A DNA stretch of 8,408 nt from Streptosporangiaceae bacterium (GTDB lineage Bacteria > Actinomycetota > Actinomycetes > Streptosporangiales > Streptosporangiaceae). The stretch is taken from contig JASHYW010000005.1 in NCBI GenBank assembly GCA_030042885.1, positions 1-8,408 of the forward strand. The letters run 5' to 3'. The first letter of the stretch is position 1; each line of letters begins with the position of its first letter. The translations under genes were made by a program, and so were the position numbers. Below the pieces are notes generated by a model, which did not search any database, had not been told where the DNA came from, and worked only from the letters and a program-made list of their open reading frames with translations. Of the stretch, positions 1 to 6,264 are shown piece after piece.

Positions 1-127
1 GCTGCATGATTCTTCCCGGTCCCGCGGTTATGCCGACAGCCTTCCAGTACCTTTACCGCCATGATCCGTGCGGTGCTCTAGCCACGCACGGCGGCGATGC
101 TGGATGCTATGTGCGGGGAGGTGGGCA
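1..127. other. Upstream leader region, no gene recognised
   Basis: No convincing gene is visible here. One short reading frame (about 6-131, plus strand) runs into a TGA that overlaps the GTG start at 128, but its third codon positions are much less G/C-biased than in the real genes and its peptide has no recognisable pattern. The stretch is somewhat richer in A/T than the genes and probably holds the promoter of the sigma factor pair. TACCTT at 48-53 fits the loose TAnnnT form of an actinobacterial -10 box, but no matching -35 is evident, so I do not call it a promoter. Confidence 0.4.
115..120 (+). promoter_or_regulatory. Ribosome binding site GGGGAG that sets the sigma factor start at GTG 128
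   Basis: GGGGAG lies 7 nt before the GTG at 128. An alternative ATG at 68 in the same frame has no comparable purine-rich site and would add 20 residues rich in Cys, Arg and Trp that do not resemble a sigma factor N-terminus. The GTG is therefore preferred. Confidence 0.65.
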
Positions 128-697
128 GTGAGTGATGGAAAGATCTCACCGCACCACGCCGATGAGCTTGCCGCGTGCTTCGCGGCCCACGCCCGTGAGC
201 TGTTCGGGTACGCCTGCGTACTAGCCCGCGGAGACCGGGCGCTGGCTGACGATCTCGTCCAGGCGGCCTTTGAAGCAGCGGGCCTGGCCTGGCATGCGCT
301 GCGGCGCCTGGCCGAAGAGCAGCGCCGTAGCTGGCTGCGCAGGACGCTGGCCAACATCGCCGCGAGCGGCTTCCGCCGGGAGGCGGCGTTCCGCGACCGG
401 CTGCCACGGATCGAGGTCCGGTACCGTAAGACCCCGGCTGACCCGGCGGACGAGGCCTTTTCATCGATCGTGCTCGAGCGATGCTGGCGGATCATCCAGG
501 GTATGCCTGAGCGGCAGCACGCGGTGGCCGTGCTGCGCTGGCAACTGGACATGAAGGAAGCCGAGATCGCCGCGGTCCTCGGCGTGGCCGACAAGACGGT
601 GAGCACCCACCTGCACCGGGCTCGGCGCAGGCTGCTCGCGCAACTCGGGCCGGACAACCCGTTCACCAGCGATGACCCCGGCGGAGCACCGTCATGA
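128..697 (+). CDS. RNA polymerase sigma factor, sigma-70 family (ECF-like, regions 2 and 4)
   Basis: A 189-residue protein with the two-domain layout of ECF-type sigma factors, which direct RNA polymerase to alternative promoters. Residues ~19-88 look like region 2: an amphipathic start (HARELFGYACVLARGD), the acidic ADDLVQAAFEAA segment at 40-51 that matches the core-binding part of region 2, and a WLRRTLANIA segment. Residues ~115-173 are region 4, with the helix-turn-helix KEAEIAAVLGVADKTVSTHL followed by HRARRRLL. The length is normal for the class. The GTG start is chosen from the GGGGAG site 7 nt upstream. Its TGA overlaps the ATG of the next sigma gene (ATGA), so the two are probably translationally coupled. 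No anti-sigma factor with a membrane segment is visible nearby. Region 2 is less canonical than in the downstream sigma factor (AAGLAWHAL follows where a QD.F.....W pattern is usual). Family call is firm; target promoters are unknown. Confidence 0.85.
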   Translation: MSDGKISPHHADELAACFAAHARELFGYACVLARGDRALADDLVQAAFEAAGLAWHALRRLAEEQRRSWLRRTLANIAASGFRREAAFRDRLPRIEVRYRKTPADPADEAFSSIVLERCWRIIQGMPERQHAVAVLRWQLDMKEAEIAAVLGVADKTVSTHLHRARRRLLAQLGPDNPFTSDDPGGAPS

Positions 698-1611
698 GGG
701 GCCGGGATACCAAGGACTCGCATGAGGACATGCGGCTGTCCCGCCTCTACCAGCAGCTCACCCAGTGGAAGGAGCCTCGTTTCGGCGCCGGGTATGACCT
801 GGCGTCCGGGCTGGACCGGTTCAAGACCTGGCTGCGTGAGCACGGCGAGGACACGGTCCAGCATGATGGCACCGTGGCCGACGGCCAGCGTCAGGCCGCT
901 TCGGGCGAGGCGGCCCCTGACCAGCAACCCGAGGACCGCAGCGAACTCCCGGTGTCGGTGGCCGGGACGGTGGCGACGGCCGGCACCGTCCCGCCCGATG
1001 CCTTCCTGACCGGCGCGACCGAACGCAAGGAGTGGAGCGCGGACCTCGCGGTCAGGGAACTGCACGCCCAGCACTACCGGGCTCTGGTGCGACTGGCGGC
1101 CGTTCTCGTGCGGGACACGCCCACCGCCGAAGAGGTGGTCCAGGACGCGTTCGTCGCGATGCACGACGGATGGCACCGGCTGAAGGACACCGAGAAGGCG
1201 CTCGCTTACCTGCGGCAAGCGGTGGTGAACAAGTCACGTTCCGTGCTGCGCCATCGGATGGTCGTCGAGAAGAACCTGCAGAATGCGCCGCCGGACATGC
1301 CGAGCGCCGAGCACGGGGCCTTTGTCCTGCTCGAGCGGTCGGCCGTCATCGCCGCTCTCCGCGACCTGCCGTCACGCCAGCGCGAGGCGATCGTCCTGCG
1401 CTATTACGCGGATCTGTCCGAGGCTGAGATAGCCGCCGTGATGAGGATCAGCCGTGGCGCGGTGAAAAGTCACACGGCCCGCGGCATGGCCGCCCTCCGC
1501 GCCGCCCTGGAGCAGGAGTTATGGCCAGCACCAGCTCAGGCACCGAGGGCGCCCCCGGACAGTGGCATGCTTTCGCAGAGTTCGTGCGTCGTGCTCTGCA
1601 CGACGCGGTGA
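694..1611 (+). CDS. SigE-like ECF sigma factor with an added N-terminal segment
   Basis: A 305-residue protein. Residues ~119-190 are sigma region 2 (LHAQHYRALVRLAAVLVRD, then TAEEVVQDAFVAMHDGW and the AYLRQAVVNKSRSVLR segment). Residues ~214-275 are region 4, with helix-turn-helix LSEAEIAAVMRISRGAVKSH and TARGMAALRAAL. This is the pattern of the SigE-like family of actinomycetes. Unusual is the ~110-residue N-terminal part: a helical segment at 15-49 (LSRLYQQLTQW, then YDLASGLDRFKTWL) followed by a low-complexity linker at ~50-115. The YD..xGLxRFxxWL pattern recalls small proteins I remember near actinobacterial sigma genes, so this may be a fusion; that is recollection, not a search. The start ATG has GGAG at 683-686, 7 nt upstream, and overlaps the stop of the preceding sigma gene. 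The last ~28 residues (Pro/Ala-rich, then SQSSCVVLCTTR) lie past region 4, begin with a rare TTA codon at 1519-1521 and overlap the next ORF by 91 nt, so this tail may be a run-on after loss of an older stop. Confidence 0.85.
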   Translation: MRGRDTKDSHEDMRLSRLYQQLTQWKEPRFGAGYDLASGLDRFKTWLREHGEDTVQHDGTVADGQRQAASGEAAPDQQPEDRSELPVSVAGTVATAGTVPPDAFLTGATERKEWSADLAVRELHAQHYRALVRLAAVLVRDTPTAEEVVQDAFVAMHDGWHRLKDTEKALAYLRQAVVNKSRSVLRHRMVVEKNLQNAPPDMPSAEHGAFVLLERSAVIAALRDLPSRQREAIVLRYYADLSEAEIAAVMRISRGAVKSHTARGMAALRAALEQELWPAPAQAPRAPPDSGMLSQSSCVVLCTTR

Positions 1612-1766
1612 AACATATCGAGCCGCAGGCAGACGGCCTGGAACCGATTCGCGCGAGGATCCCCGCATGGTCCGGTTCGCGCGACCGCCAGGCCGCGCGG
1701 CGCCGTCGGCGGGCCAAGGGCAGGCCGGGGGTTCCGGGGTCGGGCCCGAGGCGGCACCGCTCGTAG
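1521..1766 (+). CDS. Small basic hypothetical protein overlapping the sigma factor 3' end, possibly a remnant
   Basis: An 81-residue ORF starting at ATG 1521, with AGGAG at 1514-1518 (only 2 nt spacing, which is short). Residues ~15-48 (WHAFAEFVRRALHDAVKHIE, then DGLEPIRARI) look like a genuine helical segment. The ...LxxAxxxIxPxxDGLxxIRARI form recalls the N-terminus of small proteins I remember downstream of actinobacterial sigma factors, usually followed by a membrane segment. Here it is followed only by an Arg/Gly/Pro-rich tail (residues ~50-81) with no membrane helix. A frame shift is possible: after about 1660 the +1 frame stays open until a TGA at 1837-1839 that overlaps the next GTG start, ending in a polar DHAEHGQEVTA segment. 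Either a short basic protein or a broken partner of the sigma factors is possible. Existence as a functional gene is uncertain and no function is assigned. Confidence 0.45.
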   Translation: MASTSSGTEGAPGQWHAFAEFVRRALHDAVKHIEPQADGLEPIRARIPAWSGSRDRQAARRRRRAKGRPGVPGSGPRRHRS

Positions 1767-1822
1767 CGCGTCCGGGAGCAGGCTTCGGCGCGGCGGCCGC
1801 GAGGACCATGCCGAGCACGGGC

Positions 1823-1828
1823 AGGAGG
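1823..1828 (+). promoter_or_regulatory. Strong Shine-Dalgarno AGGAGG for the methyltransferase at GTG 1836
   Basis: A perfect AGGAGG core with 7 nt spacing to the GTG at 1836. It supports this start over downstream in-frame candidates and suggests efficient, independent translation despite the short 69-nt gap after the preceding ORF. Confidence 0.8.
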
Positions 1829-1835
1829 TCACAGC

Positions 1836-3071
1836 GTGACGGACTTCGAGGACGACGCCCGCGCCGATGAGGCGGACGTCAGGGAGCGGATCGAGCGTTA
1901 CGTCGATGAGCTGCGGGCGGCCGGTGCCATCCGGTCGCCGCGGGTCGAGCGGGCGTTCCGCACGGTGCAGCGGCACCGGATGCTCGAGACGTTCTACTAC
2001 CGGGACGCCGCGGGCCGGGTCACGGTCCACCACGACCCCGGGCACCCGCGCCGAGACCATCTCGAGCTGATCTACGCCGACACCGCGCTGGCGACCCGGC
2101 ACATCGGCGGGCTTCCGGCCAGCTCGACCTCTCAGGCGTCCCTGGTGGCCCGGATGCTCGAGCTGCTCGACCTCCGCCAGGGCATGAAGGTCTTCGAGGT
2201 GGGGGCGGGCACCGGCTACAACGCGGCGCTGATGACCGAGATCGTCGGCGACCAGCGCCTGGTGGTCACCGTGGACGTGCTCGAGGATGTCGTGGACCAG
2301 ACCGCACGGCTGCTGTCCGCCGCCGGGTACCCGGGGATCCGGGTGCTGCTACGTGACGGCTTCGCGGGCGTTCCCGCGGATGCCCCGTTCGACCGGATCG
2401 TGGCCACCGTGGGGTGCTCGGATCTGTCGCCGCACTGGGCCGGCCAGCTGTCCGACGGCGGCGTGATGCTGGTGCCGCTGGAGCACGCCAACGGCCATCC
2501 GCTGGTGCTGGTCGGCAAGGACGACGGCGCGCTGCGCGGCCGGGTGGTGCTGTGGACCGGGTTCATGCCCGTCCGCGGGCCGCTGCACATCGAGGGACTT
2601 TGGCCGGGCGGCATGGTCATGGCCGATCCGGCGGACGTGGTCCACGAACCGGACCCGGAACCGCGATTCGGCCCGCGGCGTCTGGACGAGCCGTACTTCC
2701 CGTGCGATGACGAGTCCGACTTCCTGTTCTTCCTCGGGCTGGCCGACCGCCGGGCGTGCTCGGCCCCGCAGGGAGTCGGGCTCAGCAACGACCTGGACGG
2801 CTGGGCCGTCGTGGCCCGCGACGGGATCCGCTGGTGGAAGGACGCGGCCCTGGCCGGCGAGCTCGACCGCCACTACCGGGACTGGGACGCGCGGGGCCGG
2901 CCAGCGATCGGTGACTACCAGGTGTCGTTCCTGCCGATCGACACCGAGTGCGATCCGCCGCCCGGCGGCTGGCAGATCAAGCGCCGGTTCTACCTCGAGC
3001 TGGTCACCCTCGGCGTCCGCCCGGAGGGCGAGCAGGGGACGGGGGCACGGACCGAGGACCGTTCGGCCTAA
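1836..3071 (+). CDS. Protein-L-isoaspartate O-methyltransferase-like SAM methyltransferase with C-terminal extension
   Basis: A 411-residue protein whose residues ~15-240 match the PCMT family, which methylates isoaspartyl residues in damaged proteins using S-adenosylmethionine. The SAM-binding motif I is at 119-132 (VFEVGAGTGYNAAL), an acidic strand-2 end follows (VVTVDVLE, 143-150), and FDRIVATVG (185-193) with LSDGGVMLVPL (205-215) fit the later motifs. The pre-motif substrate segment at ~96-111 reads SSTSQASLVARMLELL; the usual Pro after SQ is Ala. PCMT enzymes are about 200-230 residues long; the remaining ~170 (acidic, Trp/Tyr-rich, RRLDEPYFP, WAVVARDGIRWW, GGWQIKRRFYLELV) form an extra domain I cannot name. 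Actinobacterial PCMT-like methyltransferases with such extensions include some linked to modified peptides (the FxLD type), but no FxLD-like or lanthipeptide precursor is visible here. Repair of aged protein or a specialised target are both possible. The start has a perfect AGGAGG. Confidence 0.8.
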   Translation: MTDFEDDARADEADVRERIERYVDELRAAGAIRSPRVERAFRTVQRHRMLETFYYRDAAGRVTVHHDPGHPRRDHLELIYADTALATRHIGGLPASSTSQASLVARMLELLDLRQGMKVFEVGAGTGYNAALMTEIVGDQRLVVTVDVLEDVVDQTARLLSAAGYPGIRVLLRDGFAGVPADAPFDRIVATVGCSDLSPHWAGQLSDGGVMLVPLEHANGHPLVLVGKDDGALRGRVVLWTGFMPVRGPLHIEGLWPGGMVMADPADVVHEPDPEPRFGPRRLDEPYFPCDDESDFLFFLGLADRRACSAPQGVGLSNDLDGWAVVARDGIRWWKDAALAGELDRHYRDWDARGRPAIGDYQVSFLPIDTECDPPPGGWQIKRRFYLELVTLGVRPEGEQGTGARTEDRSA

Positions 3072-3142
3072 AGAAGAACCCGCCGGGACGGGCGGACGGC
3101 ACCTTCCGCGGCCACCACATCGGGACCGGCTCGGGGCGAAAT

Positions 3143-3148
3143 TACTAT
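3143..3148 (+). promoter_or_regulatory. Candidate -10 element TACTAT giving a leaderless transcript from ATG 3155
   Basis: TACTAT fits the actinobacterial TAnnnT -10 form and lies 6 nt before ATG 3155, so transcription would begin at or next to the A of the start codon. No Shine-Dalgarno sequence lies at a usable distance; the nearest purine-rich run (CGGGG at 3132-3136) ends about 18 nt before the ATG. This is the classic geometry of leaderless actinobacterial mRNAs. The -35 region (about 3120-3126) has no clear TTGACA-like match, suggesting an activator or an extended/weak core promoter. Confidence 0.5.
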
Positions 3149-3154
3149 GGCGTT

Positions 3155-4831
3155 ATGACCGCCCAGGACGAGACGCTCAGGACCGCGATCCTCACCGTTG
3201 ACGACGACCCGGGCGTATCCCGCGCGGTGGCCCGTGACCTGCGGCGCCGGTACGGGGACCGGCACCGGATCGTACGCGCCGAGTCGGCGGCGGCGGCCCT
3301 GGACGCGCTTCGGCAGATGAAGCTGCGCGGCGACCTGGTGGCGGTGATCCTGGCCGACTACCGGATGCCGGAGATGAACGGGATCGAGTTCCTCGAGCAG
3401 GCGATGGACATCTACCCGGGCGCGCGGCGGGTGCTGCTCACGGCGTACGCCGACACGGGGGCGGCCATCGACGCCATCAACGTCGTCGACCTCGACCACT
3501 ACCTGCTCAAGCCGTGGGACCCGCCGGAAGAGAAGCTGTACCCGGTGGTAGACGCGCTGATGGATGCGTGGCTGGCCTCGGACCACCGGCCGGTGCCTGA
3601 GACCAAGGTCGTCGGTCACCGGTGGTCGGCACGGTCGTCAGAAGTCCGCGAGTTCCTGGCCCGCAACCAGGTGCCCTACCGGTGGTACGCGTCCGACGAG
3701 CCGGAGGGGCAGCGACTGCTCGACGCGGCCGGAGCTGACGGGCGCGCGCTGCCGGTCGTGATCACGCCGGACGGCGAGCCGCTCGTCGAGCCGACCGAGG
3801 CCGAACTGGCGTCACGGGTCGGGCTGGCGACCACGCCGGCCAAGGACTTCTACGATCTCATCGTGATCGGCGGCGGGCCGGCCGGGCTGGGCGCGGCGGT
3901 CTACGGTGCCTCGGAGGGGCTGCGCACCGTCCTGGTGGAACGGACCGCGACCGGCGGGCAGGCGGGTCAGAGCTCGCGGATCGAGAACTACCTGGGCTTC
4001 CCCGACGGGGTGTCGGGAGCGCAGCTGACCGACCGGGCCCGGCGGCAGGCCGCCAAGTTCGGCGCCGAGGTGCTCACCACGCGCGACGTGGTCCGCCTGG
4101 AGGTCCGCGGTTCGGCCCGCCGGGTCACGTTCGCGGACGGTGCGTCCATCGACGCGCACACCGTGATCCTGGCCACCGGCGTGTCGTACCGGCGGCTGGA
4201 CGCACCCGGGCTGGACGACCTGACCGGGCGCGGGGTGTACTACGGCTCCGCGCTGACCGAGGCCGCCGCGTGCCTGGGGCAGGACGTGTACATCGTCGGC
4301 GGCGCGAACTCGGCCGGGCAGGCCGCGGTGTACCTGTCGCGGCACGCGAAGTCGGTGACGATCCTGGTCCGCGGGCCGTCGCTGGAAAAGTCGATGTCCT
4401 ACTACCTGATCAGGCAGATCGCCGACATCGGCAACATCTCGGTCCGGACCTGCACCGAGGTCAGCGCGGCCGAAGGTGACGATCACCTGGAGAGGCTGGT
4501 GCTGCGGAGCACCGCGACCGGGGCCTCGGAAACAGTGGACGCCCAGTTGCTGTTCTTGTTCATCGGGGCGGCTCCGCTGACCGACTGGCTGGAGGGCATG
4601 GTGGTGCGGGATCCGCTGGGATTCGTGGTGGCGGGCCCGGACCTGTCCGTGGCCGGGGAGCGGCCGCGGGGCTGGGAGCTGGACCGGATGCCGTACCACC
4701 TGGAGACCAGCGTGCCCGGGGTGTTCGTGGCCGGGGACGCGCGCGCCGAGTCGGCCAAGCGGGTCGCGTCGGCGGTCGGGGAAGGTGCGCTGGCTGTCAT
4801 GCTGGTGCATCGTTACCTGGAGAAGAGATGA
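3155..4831 (+). CDS. Response regulator fused to a thioredoxin-reductase-like FAD oxidoreductase lacking CxxC
   Basis: 558 residues in three parts. Residues ~10-140 are a receiver domain: acidic D16-D18, phospho-acceptor D68 (ILADYRMPEMNG), T96 (LLTAYAD) and K119 (LLKPW). Residues ~148-225 resemble a glutaredoxin/thioredoxin fold (VREFLARNQVPYRWY, then LPVVITPDGEPL with the cis-Pro-like P200), but no cysteine is present. Residues ~231-556 are the FAD/NAD(P)H two-domain reductase: GGGPAG (239-244), GGQAGQSSRIENYLGFP (267-283), NAD(P)H motif VGGANSAG (381-388), and FAD motif GVFVAGDARAES (522-533). Where thioredoxin reductase has CATC, this protein has YGSAL (363-367); the whole protein has only two cysteines, C373 and C433. 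It therefore cannot act as an ordinary thioredoxin reductase; a flavin NAD(P)H oxidoreductase or redox sensor is more likely. The architecture is known in actinobacteria as a fused response regulator/thioredoxin-disulfide reductase. ATG 3155 is preferred over an in-frame ATG at 2948 that lies inside the methyltransferase gene. Its stop overlaps the kinase start (ATGA). Confidence 0.9.
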   Translation: MTAQDETLRTAILTVDDDPGVSRAVARDLRRRYGDRHRIVRAESAAAALDALRQMKLRGDLVAVILADYRMPEMNGIEFLEQAMDIYPGARRVLLTAYADTGAAIDAINVVDLDHYLLKPWDPPEEKLYPVVDALMDAWLASDHRPVPETKVVGHRWSARSSEVREFLARNQVPYRWYASDEPEGQRLLDAAGADGRALPVVITPDGEPLVEPTEAELASRVGLATTPAKDFYDLIVIGGGPAGLGAAVYGASEGLRTVLVERTATGGQAGQSSRIENYLGFPDGVSGAQLTDRARRQAAKFGAEVLTTRDVVRLEVRGSARRVTFADGASIDAHTVILATGVSYRRLDAPGLDDLTGRGVYYGSALTEAAACLGQDVYIVGGANSAGQAAVYLSRHAKSVTILVRGPSLEKSMSYYLIRQIADIGNISVRTCTEVSAAEGDDHLERLVLRSTATGASETVDAQLLFLFIGAAPLTDWLEGMVVRDPLGFVVAGPDLSVAGERPRGWELDRMPYHLETSVPGVFVAGDARAESAKRVASAVGEGALAVMLVHRYLEKR

Positions 4832-6264
4832 GCGAGGCTGGCGGAGGGCTGGCGTGCGGCGTCGATGAGCTGCGCACCCTGTTCCTGTTCGAGAAGCTGA
4901 CCGACGACCAGCTGCACTGGCTGTGTGACCGAGGGCACGTGGAGCTGATCGAGCCAGGGCCCGTCTACGCGGAGGGCGCGCCCGCGGCGTGCTTCTACGT
5001 GCTGCTCGAGGGCACCGTGGTGATGTCGCGCCGGGTGGGGCCCGACGACGTCGAGGTCGGCAGGACGTCACAGCGCGGAGCGTACGCGGGCGCGTGGTAT
5101 GCGTACATGGGCGACCGCGTCCCGCAGGTGTACAACAGCTCGATGCGGACCACGGAGCAGTCGCGGTTCTTCGTACTGGACGCCGGCACGTTCGCCGAGC
5201 TGATGAACGAGTGGTTCCCGATGGCGGTGCACCTGCTCGAGGGAGCGTTCTTCGGCAACAAGAACTGGGCGCAGGCGACCGGGCAGCGGGAACGGCTCCT
5301 GGCGCTGGGCTCACTGTCGGCTGGCCTGACCCACGAACTGAACAACCCGGCCGCGGCCGCGGTCCGGGCCACGGCGGCGCTGCGCGAGCGGATCGCCGGG
5401 ATGCGGCACAAGCTGGGCATGATCGCGGCCGGATCCTGGGACCGGACCACGCTGGAGACGCTGATCCTGCTGCAGGAAGAGGCGGCCGACCGGGTGCCGA
5501 AGGCGCTGGCGCTGACGCCGCTGGAGGCATCGGACCGGGAGGATGCCATCACCGACTGGCTGGACTCCCGCGGCGTGGCCAACGGCTGGGACATGGCGCC
5601 CACGTTCGTCCAGGCCGGGCTGGATGTCGCGTGGCTGGAGCACATTGAGGCCACAGTGGACCCGGGGACGCTGGAGGGCGCGCTGCGGTGGCTGAACTAC
5701 ACGGTCGACACCGAACTGCTGATGAACGAGATCGAGGACTCCACCACCCGGATCTCCACCCTGGTCGGCGCGGCCAAGCAGTACTCGCAGCTGGACCGGG
5801 CCCCGTATCAGGTCGTCGACGTGCACGAGCTGCTGGACAGCACGCTGCTGATGCTGGCCGGGAAGATCCCTGAGGGGATTCGCGTGGTCAAGGACTACGA
5901 CCGGTCCCTGCCGCAGGTTCCCGCCTACGCCGGCGAGCTGAACCAGGTGTGGACGAACCTGATCGACAACGCGGTGTCGGCGATGGGCGGCACGGGGGTC
6001 TTGACCGTCCGGACCGGGCTGGACCGGGACCACGTGTTCGTGGAGTTCGCCGATACCGGGCCGGGAGTACCGCCGGAGCTTCGGGAGCGGATCTTCGAGC
6101 CGTTCTTCACCACCAAGCCGGTGGGCGAGGGGACCGGCCTCGGTCTCGACATCTCCTGGCGCATCGTGGTCAACAAGCACCACGGGGATATTGCGGTGGA
6201 GTCGGTTCCCGGCGACACTCGGTTCCGGGTGCGGCTCCCGATTACCCGGCAGGAGGAGAGCTGA
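4828..6264 (+). CDS. Histidine kinase with N-terminal cyclic-nucleotide-binding-like domain
   Basis: 478 residues with no signal peptide or membrane helix, so probably cytosolic. Residues ~13-140 form a cNMP-binding-like beta-roll (LRTLFLFEKLTDDQLHWLC, then ACFYVLLEGTVVMSRR). The phosphate-binding cassette is not canonical: GAWYAYMGDRVPQVYNSS (88-105) lacks the usual Glu after Gly and the PRA-type Arg, so cAMP may not be the ligand. The dimerisation/phospho-acceptor helix holds LSAGLTHELNNP (163-174) with H169 as the probable phosphorylated histidine. About 110 residues (~185-295) separate this helix from its apparent partner (EIEDSTTRISTLVGAAKQYS, 301-320), much longer than usual. The ATPase domain is complete: N box around NQVWTNLIDNAVSAM (372-386), G1 DTGPG (409-413), F box FEPFFTTK (423-430), G2 GTGLGL (435-440). 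It is coupled to the response-regulator reductase by ATGA and followed immediately by the zinc-finger gene, so it most likely phosphorylates D68 of the neighbouring protein. Confidence 0.9.
   Translation: MSEAGGGLACGVDELRTLFLFEKLTDDQLHWLCDRGHVELIEPGPVYAEGAPAACFYVLLEGTVVMSRRVGPDDVEVGRTSQRGAYAGAWYAYMGDRVPQVYNSSMRTTEQSRFFVLDAGTFAELMNEWFPMAVHLLEGAFFGNKNWAQATGQRERLLALGSLSAGLTHELNNPAAAAVRATAALRERIAGMRHKLGMIAAGSWDRTTLETLILLQEEAADRVPKALALTPLEASDREDAITDWLDSRGVANGWDMAPTFVQAGLDVAWLEHIEATVDPGTLEGALRWLNYTVDTELLMNEIEDSTTRISTLVGAAKQYSQLDRAPYQVVDVHELLDSTLLMLAGKIPEGIRVVKDYDRSLPQVPAYAGELNQVWTNLIDNAVSAMGGTGVLTVRTGLDRDHVFVEFADTGPGVPPELRERIFEPFFTTKPVGEGTGLGLDISWRIVVNKHHGDIAVESVPGDTRFRVRLPITRQEES

Noticed and set aside
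6..131. Short plus-strand ORF ending on the GTG of the first sigma gene
   Set aside because: Third-position GC is far lower than in real genes here and the peptide shows no recognisable pattern.
28..1218. Long minus-strand open frame opposite the sigma genes (396 codons)
   Set aside because: Same shadow effect; the plus strand carries clear sigma regions 2 and 4 and good ribosome sites.
3080..3095. CCGCC / GGCGG hairpin after the methyltransferase stop
   Set aside because: Only a 5-bp stem with a 6-nt loop and no T run; such stems are expected by chance at this GC content.
3119..3140. DosR-like hypoxia box (ATCGGGAC ... GGCGAA) upstream of the redox operon
   Set aside because: The left half matches TTSGGGAC well, but the right half is poor and the spacing is two bases off the 20-bp palindrome; too weak to claim hypoxia control.
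2948..3154. In-frame N-terminal extension of the response-regulator fusion starting at ATG 2948
   Set aside because: It would overlap the methyltransferase gene by 124 nt, its 69 residues are Arg/Gly/Pro-rich with no receiver-domain features, and the receiver begins naturally just after ATG 3155.
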